In this document: one piece after another, positions 37,287 through 46,729 of the stretch
How the letters are laid out: the number at the start of each line of letters is the position of its first letter
Numbering within the stretch: the stretch's first letter is position 1
Notes under the pieces: generated by a model
What the model was told of the DNA's origin: nothing
Seen by the model: the letters and a program-made list of their open reading frames with translations, nothing else
Databases searched by the model: none
Assembly (NCBI GenBank): GCA_033439765.1
Contig: JAULSN010000002.1
Location: 1,860,001-1,924,000 of the forward strand
Origin: Lasiosphaeria ovina
Lineage: Eukaryota > Ascomycota > Sordariomycetes > Sordariales > Lasiosphaeriaceae
Direction: 5' to 3'
Length of the DNA stretch: 64,000 nucleotides
Made by a program: the position numbers and the translations under genes

Positions 37287-37550
37287 TGTAAGAGAGGGCA
37301 GGTACGCCTGATCAAGGTGGTCACAATATAGGCAAGAAGAAGGGCGAGCAATGAGTGGCATTAGTATAAGACTTCAACCTGGCCCTCGCAAAGGAAGGTG
37401 GGCGAGGGCCGCTGCTTATATACATGCTCAGGGGCTCCGTTCCTTATGACGGCAGTAGCTGTGCCAACTGGCAGTGGTCTGGCCAGTTGGTGACAGGTGG
37501 TGGGCGCACACAAAGGTGTGCGCACGTGCTTGGGGTGCTCTTTCCTTACA
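37287..37550 (-). repeat. 5' LTR of the inner element (right copy)
   Basis: It is 264 bases, TGTAAGAG...TTCCTTACA, followed by the CTCTA duplication at 37551-37555. It is the upstream LTR for the minus-strand genes. Confidence 0.95.
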
Positions 37551-40500
37551 CTCTAGGCTTGGCTACTATTAGTACTAGGGCTGCCTAGGGGGCTGAGCTA
37601 GGCTCGATAAATCCCTTTTATAGGTACTCCGTAATATATATACGATAAGCCTCTAGTTCCTCTAGAGATATCTTATAGAGAGGGCTATGGATAAGGTCTT
37701 TCTCTAGGGTCTTGCCTTCTAATAGCTCGATACGGTAATTAGCCTTCCCTAGGCGGTAGGGTACGCGAACGTCTAATTCGGCTTTACTAAAGACGTCTAG
37801 GAAATTATAATACGCTATAGGGACGGTCTAGATAATTTTCTTAGCCAGATCTATATCGTCTTTTAGTAACTACTATTCCCGGCGGTCCTAGATATACCGG
37901 TCTAGCTTATATAACGATATAATATAGATGGAGTCCTACGCCTTATAGGCCGTCTTAAGGAACGATATAGCCCTAATTATACGTAGGTTAGGTATACGCT
38001 CTTTATACTAGCTAATAGCGTCTCGCTTTATCTTATATCGCCTACGAATATCCGTTTCCGGGTATAAGGAAGTAATCGTTACTTTCGGTTAACTTGGTTC
38101 TGGTAGGCTTGGTTAACCTTCCTCGTTATCGCTATTACTACCGTTATAGAGTTCCCGCTCTATACGGTTTAGCTCGCGTTACTGGAAGTTACTAGACGAC
38201 GACCTCCGGGGTTATTGGTTAAGGAAGCGAACTTTCTTCCGACGGGGAGTAGTGGGGGTAGGCGTAGGAGAAGTAGTAGGTTCTGGTTCAATAGCTTGTT
38301 GCTCTAGGATCTTAATTCGATTACGGATACTACGTCTATCCTAACGTCGTTTATCCTCGGCGTCCATAGCCTATTACCTCCGTACTATATCCTCCTAATA
38401 GCTCTTACTCTTAAGAAGCTTAGTCTTCCCGACCGGGATGTCTATCTAGTACCGCGGGTCGACGTTCTAGTCGGGGGGGAATAGTAGGCGCTACTTTATA
38501 TAGTCCGCCTATATGTTATAGTACGCGAACTAGTTCTTACTAATAAGGATATCGTACCTTATCTCGAGTACGATTATCCATTTATTATAAATAGTTCGCC
38601 CTTATATACGGAAGTACCCTCGTACTAGCCTACTAATATCCTATATAGGCTTGCCTCGATAGTCGGAAACTCCTCTCTTATAAAAGTTATCTAGTTAATC
38701 GGACTATAGGTACTTTACTATTCGTTTAGCGAATCTAGGGCTTATAAATATATAACTATCTACTCCCGTATCTATTAATATATTAGAAGTAGAAAGAGAA
38801 AATCCATTATTAGCTATACTATAGTTATAGAAGAAGGAACCTCTACCGATAAGGGGGCTAATATCGAAGGAACTATTACTTAATTATTCTAACGAGATAC
38901 CTTATCTTAGTATACTTAATCCTATCTTCTTCTTTGTCGGTCTTGGGGATATATTCCCTAGGAGGGAGTCCTTATTTCCTAGGGCGCCTAGTTTATTAAC
39001 TCGATATCGGTATCGTTATTATCGCTTATCGACGAAGATTAGCCATTATCTTCCTCCGAGTCCGAATTAAATTACTATATAATGGCTCGGATTTTGGCTT
39101 CCTATTAGCGACGAGCTTGCTCCTTAAGCGGGTAATCATTCTAGACGTGGCCTTTCTCGCGGTATACGAAGTAACGACCCTCCTTAGTAAGCTATATAGC
39201 TTCGGTCTTATTAGGACGTAAGGGAAGCGACGGGGAGTTACCCGAGGCTACTGGCTTCGGGTTCCTAATAGGGGTATTAGGGCGGTAACTACCGCTATAG
39301 CGAGTCTTATCTTTCTTTATGGTAGGAACTAGGTCCTTCTACTTAGCCTCTTTTCGCTAACGTACGTTAGTGAAATTTCGGGTAATACTTTGTCCGTACT
39401 TGGCGATACTCTCGAAAGTGGCGTCCGGGGCCAAGAATATAGGTATTATGGCGGTAATATAGCTAGGGTGAATCTTACGGCGGAACTCTATAATCTATTC
39501 CGACTTCGGTTTACGGACCTTACCTACTAAACGAATAAACTTATTCTTAAACTTAATATAGTCGTTACCGACGTTTTTTATAACTAACTTATCGTAGTTA
39601 TCCTAAACGGTCTTAAGGCGATTCGGGTTATACTATTCGGACTAGATAAGATCGAGTAAGGCGTTACTAATAGTAATTGGTTTAGGGTGGTTATTCGATA
39701 TATAGGGATTAATCGTATCCGAGGCTACGCCTATTAAATAGTTCTCGATATACGCTATACGTACGCGGTCGGTAGTAAAGTAGTTAGCGTTACCTTCTAA
39801 CTTATTTATTAAGTATCGATAGAAGATCTCGAATTCCACCTTATCTACGTCGGGGTCGGCGTTCTAGGGCTTTGGGCTATTAATCTTCGTAGAACGGGTA
39901 GCTCGCTAGGTCGAGGTCTCTAATAGGGCCGGTATAGTACGGGGTAGGCGGCTACGGTTCCTAATAGTATTCTAGGTACTAATATTGATATTAATCGTGG
40001 TCGAGGGGTCGGGGATGGAAGTGACCGACGGAGTCGGGTTCGGAGTATTTAGGTTCTTGAGCTTGCGATTCTCGACGGCTTGCTTAGCGATCGTCTATTG
40101 GAGGTCGAACGTATCGGCGACCTTGTCTTATAATTCTTGCTCTAAGCTAGCGATACGGGCTTGGGCATCGCTAAGAGCGACGTTAGGGTTCTTTAGTACC
40201 TCTTCGATATTCTGGGTAAATGCTTTAGTCTACTAGAAAAGAAGTTCCTGGTTGGTATCTAGTCGGTTAGCGGTAGTTAGCAATTCGGCGCTCTAGGCTC
40301 GAAAAGCGGCCATAGCGATAGCTCGGAACTTGAATTCCTAGTATATGGCGTCTTTATTATCTTTCACTATACGGGCGAAGTCGTCTCGTAAGTAGAGTCC
40401 ATTAAAAGCGGGCCAAGTGTCGATACCTTTATTAGTTATCGGGCGGAAATGAAAAGCTACTCCTATAGTCGCTCGGCGACCGTAATACTCGGCGATCTTA

Positions 40501-40942
40501 CCTATACGAAGTGCGGTATTAGTACGCCATTAGTCGGTCGTTATCTCGAAGCGTTCCCTAGGCATTTCGGCTGTAATAACTCGCTTATAGAACTCGAGCT
40601 GGGTCTCGTTTTCATCGATAGTAGTGCGCGGGTTAGTAATGTCAAGGGATAGGCGCGACGTTCCGCGCACTGCTCCCATTCGTATTAGATCAGGGTGCTA
40701 CGTCATGATCTTGTCTTGCGGCGGTATTGTAACGTCTAACGCCATGGGGTCATAGTCAACTTTAGTTCTAGCCTTCTACGTAGTAGTAGCGGCTTCTTCG
40801 GGGGATCTCGGCATCGCAACGGAGATACTTCAAGTCTTCGGTCGGGGTTCGTTAGGTCAATCTTATCAGTCGGTTTCTTCTTCTTCAGGTCGGTGGGATA
40901 TTAGAAAGCCTTCCCAGGCGGTGGATATTAACCTTAGAATGA
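37551..40942 (-). pseudogene. Outer element: gag, protease and RT N-terminal remnant
   Basis: Gag-like minus-strand sequence runs from about 40700 to 39100 (RGTSRLSLDITNPRTTIDE, EFYKRVITAEMPRERFEI) and ends in a mutated knuckle (YFVYREKGHV near 39170). An aspartic protease active site follows: LIDTGVDSY, with the DTG codons at 38772-38764. The segment closes at the RT start (LVLIVAKPR) next to the inner insertion. Frequent TAG/TAA codons and a scarcity of CpA and TpG mark RIP. Confidence 0.75.
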
Positions 40943-41195
40943 TGTGACAGCGGTCAATAGCAACTAGGAAAAGGATCGCTAATATAGCTATACCATAGTC
41001 TAAGGATTCTAAGGTGAAGAAGAAAGGAAGAAAATCTACAAAGGTGCGATTGTGGTCGCGGGGTAAGTATGGGCTAGGGCTCAGGGAGCACGGACCTCTG
41101 GGGCTTGCGGGAGGTCACGTGCGACTAATCCTAATCGGGGCTGGTGATGAGCTTAAATCCGTGGTGGGGCCTTGGCGCTGGTGCCGACCGTGACA
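40943..41195 (-). repeat. 5' LTR of the outer element (right end)
   Basis: It is 253 bases, TGTGACAGCGG...CCGACCGTGACA. It keeps the CACGTG box (41116-41121) that the left LTR has lost. Confidence 0.95.
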
Positions 41196-41550
41196 CTATC
41201 GTAGCGGCGAAAACGGAACTTGCGGCGTCGCTTCCCTTACTCACGCTCGATTTCGGTGAATTGATTAGGAGAGACATCTAAATAATTAGTATATTATATA
41301 GAAATAAGAGGGTAATATTATACTTATGACGGTAAGGAAATCCCTAGTAGTGGAATTAATGGTATTGAAGAGATCTTGCGTATTAGTAAATCGTACGGTC
41401 GGGGGATCGCTATCTTTCGGGGGATCGCGATCCTTTGTCGACGTAACTGAAGAAAGTATGGTAGACGCCGACGGGACTGCCGATGAAGCCGATACCGACG
41501 AAGCAGATACCGACGGAGATGTCGTCGACCTCGATATGATTGCCGCCATG
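41196..41550 (-). pseudogene. 5' part of the fungal family gene split by the outer element
   Basis: Starting with the second CTATC copy, the minus-strand sequence reads backward from the junction as RRKFRFRRY, then SPNQFTEIERE interrupted by TAA. That is the N-terminal signature of the family whose C-terminus lies at 28196-27534. Further upstream is an open frame (41551-41286) rich in Ser/Thr (MAAIISRSTTSPSVS), probably the first exon. The exon junction between these parts could not be fixed. The TAA is consistent with CAA-to-TAA change. Confidence 0.6.
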
Positions 41551-42139
41551 GCGAAGCGTTGAAGTTTGAAGTTGGGATCTGTGAGATGCTGGAAGAAGCT
41601 ACTGGAGGGGTACGTGCTCAAGAAAATGGCGGGGCCATACTAGTCACGGGGAATGGCCGCGCTAAACCAAATGAGGAGAGTTGGGGGAGGGCGCCTTTCC
41701 CGGAACGTGCAGCACCGTGTTCGCTATTACCATTTCTATTTCACGGTAGGTACATTATTCTTTCAAGAATTCGGAGGCTTAGATCAGTGGCGTGGCGCCA
41801 AGTTGCTCAGCCAGTCGGGGCTGTTGTTGGCCTGAAACAGCTGAAATGCAGCTGAACTCGGCTCACTCATGAGTCACGCCGCGAAGAAGATAACGAAGAG
41901 AGAACTTACGCCGACTATCTAATCGTCCTTATAAACGGCACAAAAGTCATGCGCTCAGTCTTGAAGAAGCTTTGCACTCAATCACTCATCAATCTATGAT
42001 CCACTTGCCCTAGTTCCAAAATCTCAACACTCACCACCACAGACTCGCTCACTACTACGGAAGCAGCAAGACGAAGAATATCTCACATCCACCTGCATAT
42101 TTCATTCATTTAACCCACTACTTGCCACGACACAAAACA
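41551..42139. other. Intergenic region after the transposon block
   Basis: Composition returns to normal. No gene is supported. It holds the presumed promoter and leader of the DUF4291 gene. Confidence 0.55.
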
Positions 42140-42934
42140 ATGGAGTCCACCACGGCGCCGGCCTCACCGCCGCCGTACCGCGAGATACGCGCACTGTTCG
42201 ACGACGAGACCATCACGGTGTACCAAGCGTACAGCGGGACCATCGCGTCGGCGGCCGTGGCGGCGCAGCGGCTGAACGCGTCGGCGGCGTTCAGCACCAC
42301 GCGCATGACGTGGATCAAGCCGAGCTGGGCGTGGATGCTGTACCGCGCGGGCTACTCGCACAAGGACAAGGGCCAGGAGCGCATCCTGGCGCTGCGCATG
42401 AAGCACGCCGACTTCCTCTCGCTGCTCGAGAAGGGTGTGGTGGCGCGGAATCACCAGCACAACAGCCGCCGCCGCCGCCGCTCAACAGACGAGGCCGAGA
42501 CTGAGACCAAGGTGGGAGCGCCGGGCGGCGATGGCGATGCACGTGAAGGAGCAGCAGGGGTCGGCACGGCGGAGGACAGCCAGTCATTGCAGGTGCCCAG
42601 AGAAGGGAGCATGCTGCCCCAAGTCAGGATCCAGTGGGACCCGGAGCGGACGGTCCGCCTCGAGAAGCTCGGGCACCGCAGCATCCAGATCGGCGTGCCC
42701 GGCGGGCTCAGCGCGCACTGGGCCGAGAATCTGATCGTCAGCATCGAGGACGTGACGCAGGCGGCCCGCGACCTGAAGAAGCTGCTTGACGAGAGGCCCA
42801 ACGTTTCAGACGACGAGCTGGTTCGGCTGGGGCTGGTCCCGGTCGAGAGGCCGTTCCCGGTCCCGGAGGAGCTGCAGCGGGCTCTGGGCATGATCCTCCC
42901 GCCGCCATCTGACTTGGATGCTGGTGGGGGTTAG
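42140..42934 (+). CDS. DUF4291-family protein, 264 aa
   Basis: A single exon of 264 codons. The start at 42140 has a good context (AACAATGGAG); a TTG 18 bases upstream is not a credible start. Residues 14-100 contain the DUF4291 core: YREIRALFDDETITVYQAYS, RMTWIKPSWAWMLYRAGY and RILALRMKHADFLSLL. An Arg-rich and Gly/Ala-rich low-complexity insert (about 106-150) splits the domain. Conserved sequence then resumes (VRIQWDPERTVRLEKLGHRSIQIGVPGG). The family occurs in bacteria and fungi. I know of no established biochemical function; recurring Trp/Arg/Lys motifs hint at nucleotide or nucleic acid binding, which is only inference. It lies beside the transposon block but has normal codon bias and no RIP damage. 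Confidence 0.85.
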   Translation: MESTTAPASPPPYREIRALFDDETITVYQAYSGTIASAAVAAQRLNASAAFSTTRMTWIKPSWAWMLYRAGYSHKDKGQERILALRMKHADFLSLLEKGVVARNHQHNSRRRRRSTDEAETETKVGAPGGDGDAREGAAGVGTAEDSQSLQVPREGSMLPQVRIQWDPERTVRLEKLGHRSIQIGVPGGLSAHWAENLIVSIEDVTQAARDLKKLLDERPNVSDDELVRLGLVPVERPFPVPEELQRALGMILPPPSDLDAGGG

Positions 42935-43226
42935 GTTCAAAGAAAGGCTGCAGGCACTGTTAGCTACTGATAAGGCGCCGGGGAAAAAAATAGAAGCTCA
43001 AGGTTGATCTATCTCATGTCGTTGGCTGCTCGCATCACGTCTACGTTTTGCCCATACTCATCGCAAGAAAAGTCCCCACCTGCCACTTCAGCTTAAGATG
43101 CCTTCTCCTTCCAGCCGGAAAAAGCCAAATTGTGTCCAAGAAGAGCAAGTGTCGAACGCCGCCGACGCCATGCTTTGAGAGGGTCGAGATCATTGCTGCA
43201 AAGTGCCTAGCAAGACTCCCACCCCC

Positions 43227-43851
43227 TCATTCCTTTTCCTCGGCCACCAACTTGCCCACAACGAGATACTTCTCGCTGAACCTGTCCTCCCAACCCTGCA
43301 GGGCCTCGAGCTCTTCGCGGCCCAGATCGGCCAGCGTGTCGAGCGGGCCGCCGAGGTCCTTGGTGAGCATCTCCTCGTCGAAGCTGCCGCAGGCCAGGCC
43401 GCGCGAGGCGTCGCGGCCGGCGAAGTTGGCGTACGGCCCGCCGGGCCCGTAGAAGTTGCGGCCGCGCGTCACGTCGAAGACGCGGCCCCGCACCGCCAGG
43501 TACACGGGCATGTTGTTCTCGCCGTTGAAGGGCAGCAGCGTCCGCGGCGTAAACGTCTTGAACACGACGGCGGGCTCTTCCTTGGGCAGCGCGGCGGGCG
43601 CCTGCGGCTTGACGAACGAGTAGACTGTGAACACGAATAGGCCGAGCAGCATCAGGTTGAGCGGCGTGAAGAGGGAGCTATTAGAGGACGGCAAGCAGGC
43701 CAGAATGTCAGCAGACAGGCATCTCGACTCGACCGGGACTGTATAGTGAATCTCGAGAAACATAGGCTTGACTTTGCGCCAGGGTTGCTCACTTGGTAGC
43801 TTCGGCGCCCTTGGCCGCTTCCTGGGCCACTCTCTTCTCTACGTACTCCAT
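43227..43851 (-). CDS. DAP1: Dap1-like heme-binding membrane protein (MAPR, cytochrome b5-like fold), 2 exons
   Basis: Read on the minus strand, the exons are 43851-43793 and 43677-43227, with a 115-base GT-AG intron, giving 169 residues. A short N-terminal segment (MEYVEKRVAQEAAKG) precedes a transmembrane helix (about 22-43: LNLMLLGLFVFTVYSFV). The membrane-associated progesterone receptor domain follows: RTLLPFNGENNMPVYLAVRGRVFDVTRG, then FYGPGGPYANFAGRDASRGLACGSF, with Tyr residues that in this family ligate heme. The C-terminus is the usual helical DRFSEKYLVVGKL. Dap1 binds heme and supports P450 enzymes, notably the ergosterol C14-demethylase, at the ER. The first exon start was chosen because it gives the right frame and length. 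Confidence 0.93.
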
Positions 43852-44830
43852 CGCAAAGTACAGCTTCGGAGGTTGATGGTGGGGTCGGAAGTCAACGGCA
43901 GGTAGCCTGTCGGGGGCGGATATCGATGGCAGGCGATTGGTTGCGGTTTCTACTGCGTCAGTAACTCGAGGCGGGCAATGCGCGCAAATTCCGAGATGAC
44001 TGCTAGTCGATGTTGGAAGCTTCTTCAACGGTGCGACACCGATCGGTCTGTCCGGACTGCCAACTGCTTGGTCATTGATGGTCCGAAAAAATAGCGGGGA
44101 ATTTCGTGCAGGACAGATGGCGCGTTTGACAATGTGAATGCGCCGTAGCCCTGCAGGACCCCTCGGAGGCGCGGGTCCCACCACAGCGGCCTGAAGAGCT
44201 CGGCATCCCCGCATTGAGACTGCGAGCAAGCGTCCACGGGGTACCACGGGCCCACCAGAGCTGTTGCGAGCCCCTCTGTCCCACCACAATCTTTCATCTC
44301 TACCCCATCGAATGCGAACGTAAAAGGATTTGAGCGTTTACAGGACTGAGACCGGTTTCCGAGCCCCCCCAGCTGAAATCACAGCGGGATATGTTTCTTT
44401 TTTACGCTAAGGGCGGGCACATTAAACCTTTGCCAGCAATGAAGCTTCGCTGCTTGCGTGTCAGGGAGCGGGATCTCCACAACGTCAGATGGTCAAGGAT
44501 CTGGCTGCAGAGCTTCGCCTCATGGCCAAGGCGCCAAGGACGGTGATAGGGCGTCGATTGGTGGATGCCATCTGATAGCCTCCAATGTCTCAGAGCCCCT
44601 CGTCCAGCCCAGCTGAGAACCCGCATCCCAGGGCAGTCCCACTTGAGACGCGCATATATCCCTCACGGCCAAGGACACGGGAGTCGGGATAGGTACTTAT
44701 ATCTAGCACATGGCCACCCAAATCACCACCCTTGGCAACTGAAACAACCCAAGACTCGACCTTCAGACCTTTGGTGCCAACTTTTCAGTTTTCCCCACAC
44801 AAATAGACCCCACAGAGCAGCAGGACAGCC
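43852..44830. other. Divergent promoter region between DAP1 and the small acidic protein gene
   Basis: About 980 bases between divergent starts. No gene is supported; frames at 44025-44297 (minus) overlap the likely Dap1 leader. CCCCT-type boxes occur near the right end (for example 44808-44815), but their use is unproven. Confidence 0.55.
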
Positions 44831-45330
44831 ATGGATCTCTTCAACAAGTTCGCCCAGCAGGCCACCTCGGGTCGCAATGACGACGAGGGCGAGCAGAGGC
44901 AGGACGAGCAGAAGCCTTCGGGCGCTGAGGGTCTGCTCGGCAAGCTCAGCAACTTCACCAACGACGGCAAAGAGGACAACGACAAGGAGTCCTCGAGCTC
45001 CGGCAACCTGCTCGACAAGCTGCATGGCCTGGCGGGCGGAGGCCCGGAGAGCGAGAAGAAGGAGGACGGCCTTGACAAAGGTACGGACGCGGGACTCCCC
45101 GACACACCCCTTATGAAATGCTTGGCTTGGTGGGTCAAGAGCTAAACTGTTCTTCTTTCTTCGTCTCCCGGTTAGGAATCGACTGGGTTCAGGAGAAATT
45201 CCTCAAGCAAGGCGCCCAAGACAACGAGTCCGCCGCCGAGCAAGCCAAGGACAAGTTGATTGCCGAGACCATTCGCGATCAGTACAAGAAGCAGTTTGGC
45301 AACGATTTCCCCATCAGGGACAGAGATTAG
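44831..45330 (+). CDS. Small hydrophilic acidic protein, 134 aa, 2 exons
   Basis: The exons are 44831-45080 and 45176-45330, with a 95-base GT-AG intron. The protein starts MDLFNKFAQQATSG and is rich in Glu, Asp, Lys and Ser. It ends with the more conserved part KKEDGLDKGIDWVQEKFLKQG...AKDKLIAETIRDQYKKQFG. No signal peptide or membrane segment is seen, so it is probably cytosolic or nuclear. This layout, with two short LL(G/D)KL repeats (LLGKLSNF and LLDKLHGL) and a helical tail, is shared by small stress-induced fungal proteins of unknown function. I cannot name a biochemical role. The splice restores KGIDWVQ and gives a clean stop. Confidence 0.82.
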
Positions 45331-46099
45331 GGCGCCGCTTGGATTCGTCGGTAGCCCTGGCTGCGCCTGTGCTTTGCCCGTCGATTATTCGGGGGCATCG
45401 CGAGTTTATTTGATCTACTTATTTGATCTACTTATTTGATCTACTTATTTGATCTACTTATTTGATCTACTGTGTATCGTGAATCACGAGTTACTCTTCC
45501 AGCCAGCACTTGGTACTGAGTCGGATGATCCGAAGAATGCCGAGATTCCATTCCTTCACCGTGATTATTAACTGACTCTCGTACCACTGTCTACCCGGTG
45601 TTACGTTGTCCCGAGACTTCTCTTTAACAGGATAGAGGGAGAGCCGGCATCTCTTACATCCCCGATGAATTCAAGTCGCCCACTGCCTACCTCAGTATAC
45701 CAAAAAGGGACTGTTGGCTGACATGTGGGGTTTCATCATCTTAACCTTTTTTCAAAGGCTCGTAAGATAAACAAAACAGGCCACCGCCACTGCAAACAAG
45801 CCATTCAGGTTTCAATTTCAAGCAACCATCGGCTCACAACAGTCAAAGGACCTGCGAAAAGGCCATAAAAACCATAGCCAGCCCATTTCGGACTCGGACT
45901 GGCACTTATCACCAAGTGAGTAAGTGACCAAGAACATGCGGTTATAAATATCTCGTAAGGACTTTGCCAAACGGAGCTGGGCGTTTTCTCGGCAACTTCA
46001 GATAGCCATCGCTCAGCCCCAACCAAGCTCTTCACGACAGCAACACTCTTGGTTTAAACCCAGGCACTCATAAAACCACTAACCTTGAACCGCACCACA
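45331..46099. other. Intergenic region with 13-bp tandem array
   Basis: Apart from the array at 45406-45470 I see no structure. No gene is supported; the minus-strand frame 45805-46035 lacks any domain. Confidence 0.6.
45406..45470 (+). repeat. Five perfect 13-bp tandem repeats
   Basis: The unit TTATTTGATCTAC is repeated five times without a mismatch, starting 76 bases after the stop of the small acidic protein gene, so it probably lies in its 3'-UTR or terminator. Confidence 0.95.
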
Positions 46100-46258
46100 A
46101 TGTGCAGTCACGACTTGGGGCAATGGATCTGCCGTCGCTGCAACAAGCTTATTAACCAGAAATGGATCAACATTATTTCATGCCTCAACCGCAAATATTG
46201 TGGCAGTCCCCGGCTCCACAAGATTCTTCATCTTTGCGGCTGCCAGTATTTCAGCTAA
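46100..46258 (+). CDS. Cys-rich microprotein 1 (52 aa), first of a tandem pair
   Basis: The open frame from ATG 46100 to TAA 46256-46258 encodes 52 residues. It begins MCSHDLGQWICRRCNKLIN and ends CGCQYFS. Cysteines are at 2, 11, 14, 28, 34, 46 and 48. Its paralogue at 46562-46729 keeps the pattern MCSxDLxxWxCRRCxxLI, the INK/IN-x-C spacing, CGxPRLxK and CGCQY. Conservation of pattern with divergent DNA is strong evidence of coding. CxxC plus C...CxC suggests a zinc-binding fold. There is no signal peptide, so an intracellular location is likely. The function is unknown. It could have an upstream exon, but the shared MCS start argues against it. Confidence 0.72.
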   Translation: MCSHDLGQWICRRCNKLINQKWINIISCLNRKYCGSPRLHKILHLCGCQYFS

Positions 46259-46561
46259 TCAATTGAGCTGACGACATGATTATGGCTGTCTGTCCATGTT
46301 GCCGTCAAAATGCCACAGTAGTCCTATCTCCCCCAGTTTCCATTTCCTGACTGGCAGCAGGAGTCACCGCCAAAATAATGTAAGTATAAATCTCCCGCCG
46401 ATTCCTGGCTGTAGGGAACTTGCTCTCTCTAGAACAACTTCTACAACACACAATTACCAATTACCACAGTTACAATAACTTCCATCAAAAACAGCAAGAC
46501 TCTGACGCCCAGATATCCAGCTGGCTACCTTAGTTCGATCAAGCACAATCTTCTCAGACAA
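46259..46561. other. Spacer between the two microprotein genes
   Basis: 303 bases, AT- and CA-rich, without a recognisable feature. It is not obviously similar to the sequence upstream of the first copy, so the duplication is not recent. Confidence 0.55.
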
Positions 46562-46729
46562 ATGTGCAGCTACGACTTGGAGAAATGGGTGTGCCGCCGC
46601 TGCGGGAATCTAATTAAACTGAAGCGGATCAACAAGCTTGCGTGCAGCTCGCCTCGCACCTGCGGAGGTCCTCGCCTCCGCAAAACCGAGCAGATCGAAT
46701 GGCTGTGTGGCTGCCAGTATGTTCAATGA
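46562..46729 (+). CDS. Cys-rich microprotein 2 (55 aa), second of a tandem pair
   Basis: The open frame from ATG 46562 to TGA 46727-46729 encodes 55 residues, beginning MCSYDLEKWVCRRCGNLIK and ending CGCQYVQ. Cysteines are at 2, 11, 14, 28, 34, 49 and 51. It aligns with copy 1 with a three-residue insertion before the CGCQY end. All seven cysteines, the Trp at 9, the RR pair and the GxPRLxK segment are kept, and most differences elsewhere are charge changes. Both are on the same strand and 303 bases apart. No known domain is recognised; a small zinc-ribbon-like protein is the best guess. Confidence 0.72.
   Translation: MCSYDLEKWVCRRCGNLIKLKRINKLACSSPRTCGGPRLRKTEQIEWLCGCQYVQ

Larger units (their letters stand above)
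31476..37550 (-). mobile_element. Inner chromodomain Gypsy LTR retrotransposon nested in the outer element
   Basis: The element is 6,075 bases with two 264-base LTRs (TGTAAGAG...CCTTACA) and a CTCTA duplication. Coding is on the minus strand in the order gag with a CCHC knuckle (36000-37260), protease/RT/RNase H (34150-35650) and integrase with chromodomain (31985-33500). A polypurine tract (a run of about ten G on the minus strand) abuts the 3' LTR at 31743-31752. It is inactivated by stops, but unevenly. The left third, including a 165-codon open integrase core, still carries many CpA and TpG dinucleotides, while the right part is more mutated. No TGG-starting primer-binding site is seen next to the 5' LTR, so the primer is unclear. 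Confidence 0.93.
28197..41195 (-). mobile_element. Outer chromodomain Gypsy LTR retrotransposon, RIP-mutated, with a second element nested inside
   Basis: The element is 12,999 bases long, of which 6,075 (plus a five-base duplication) are the nested insertion, so its own length is about 6.9 kb. It has identical-length terminal repeats (253 bases, TG...CA) and a CTATC target duplication. Coding is on the minus strand: gag and protease at the right, then reverse transcriptase (split), RNase H, and integrase with a C-terminal chromodomain at the left. This order defines Gypsy (Metaviridae), chromovirus branch. Inside the left LTR a polypurine tract (AAGGGGGGGGTGA on the minus strand) abuts the 3' LTR. 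The interior is almost free of CpA and TpG and full of TpA-derived stops, the signature of repeat-induced point mutation. No open frame survives, so the element is dead. Confidence 0.93.
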
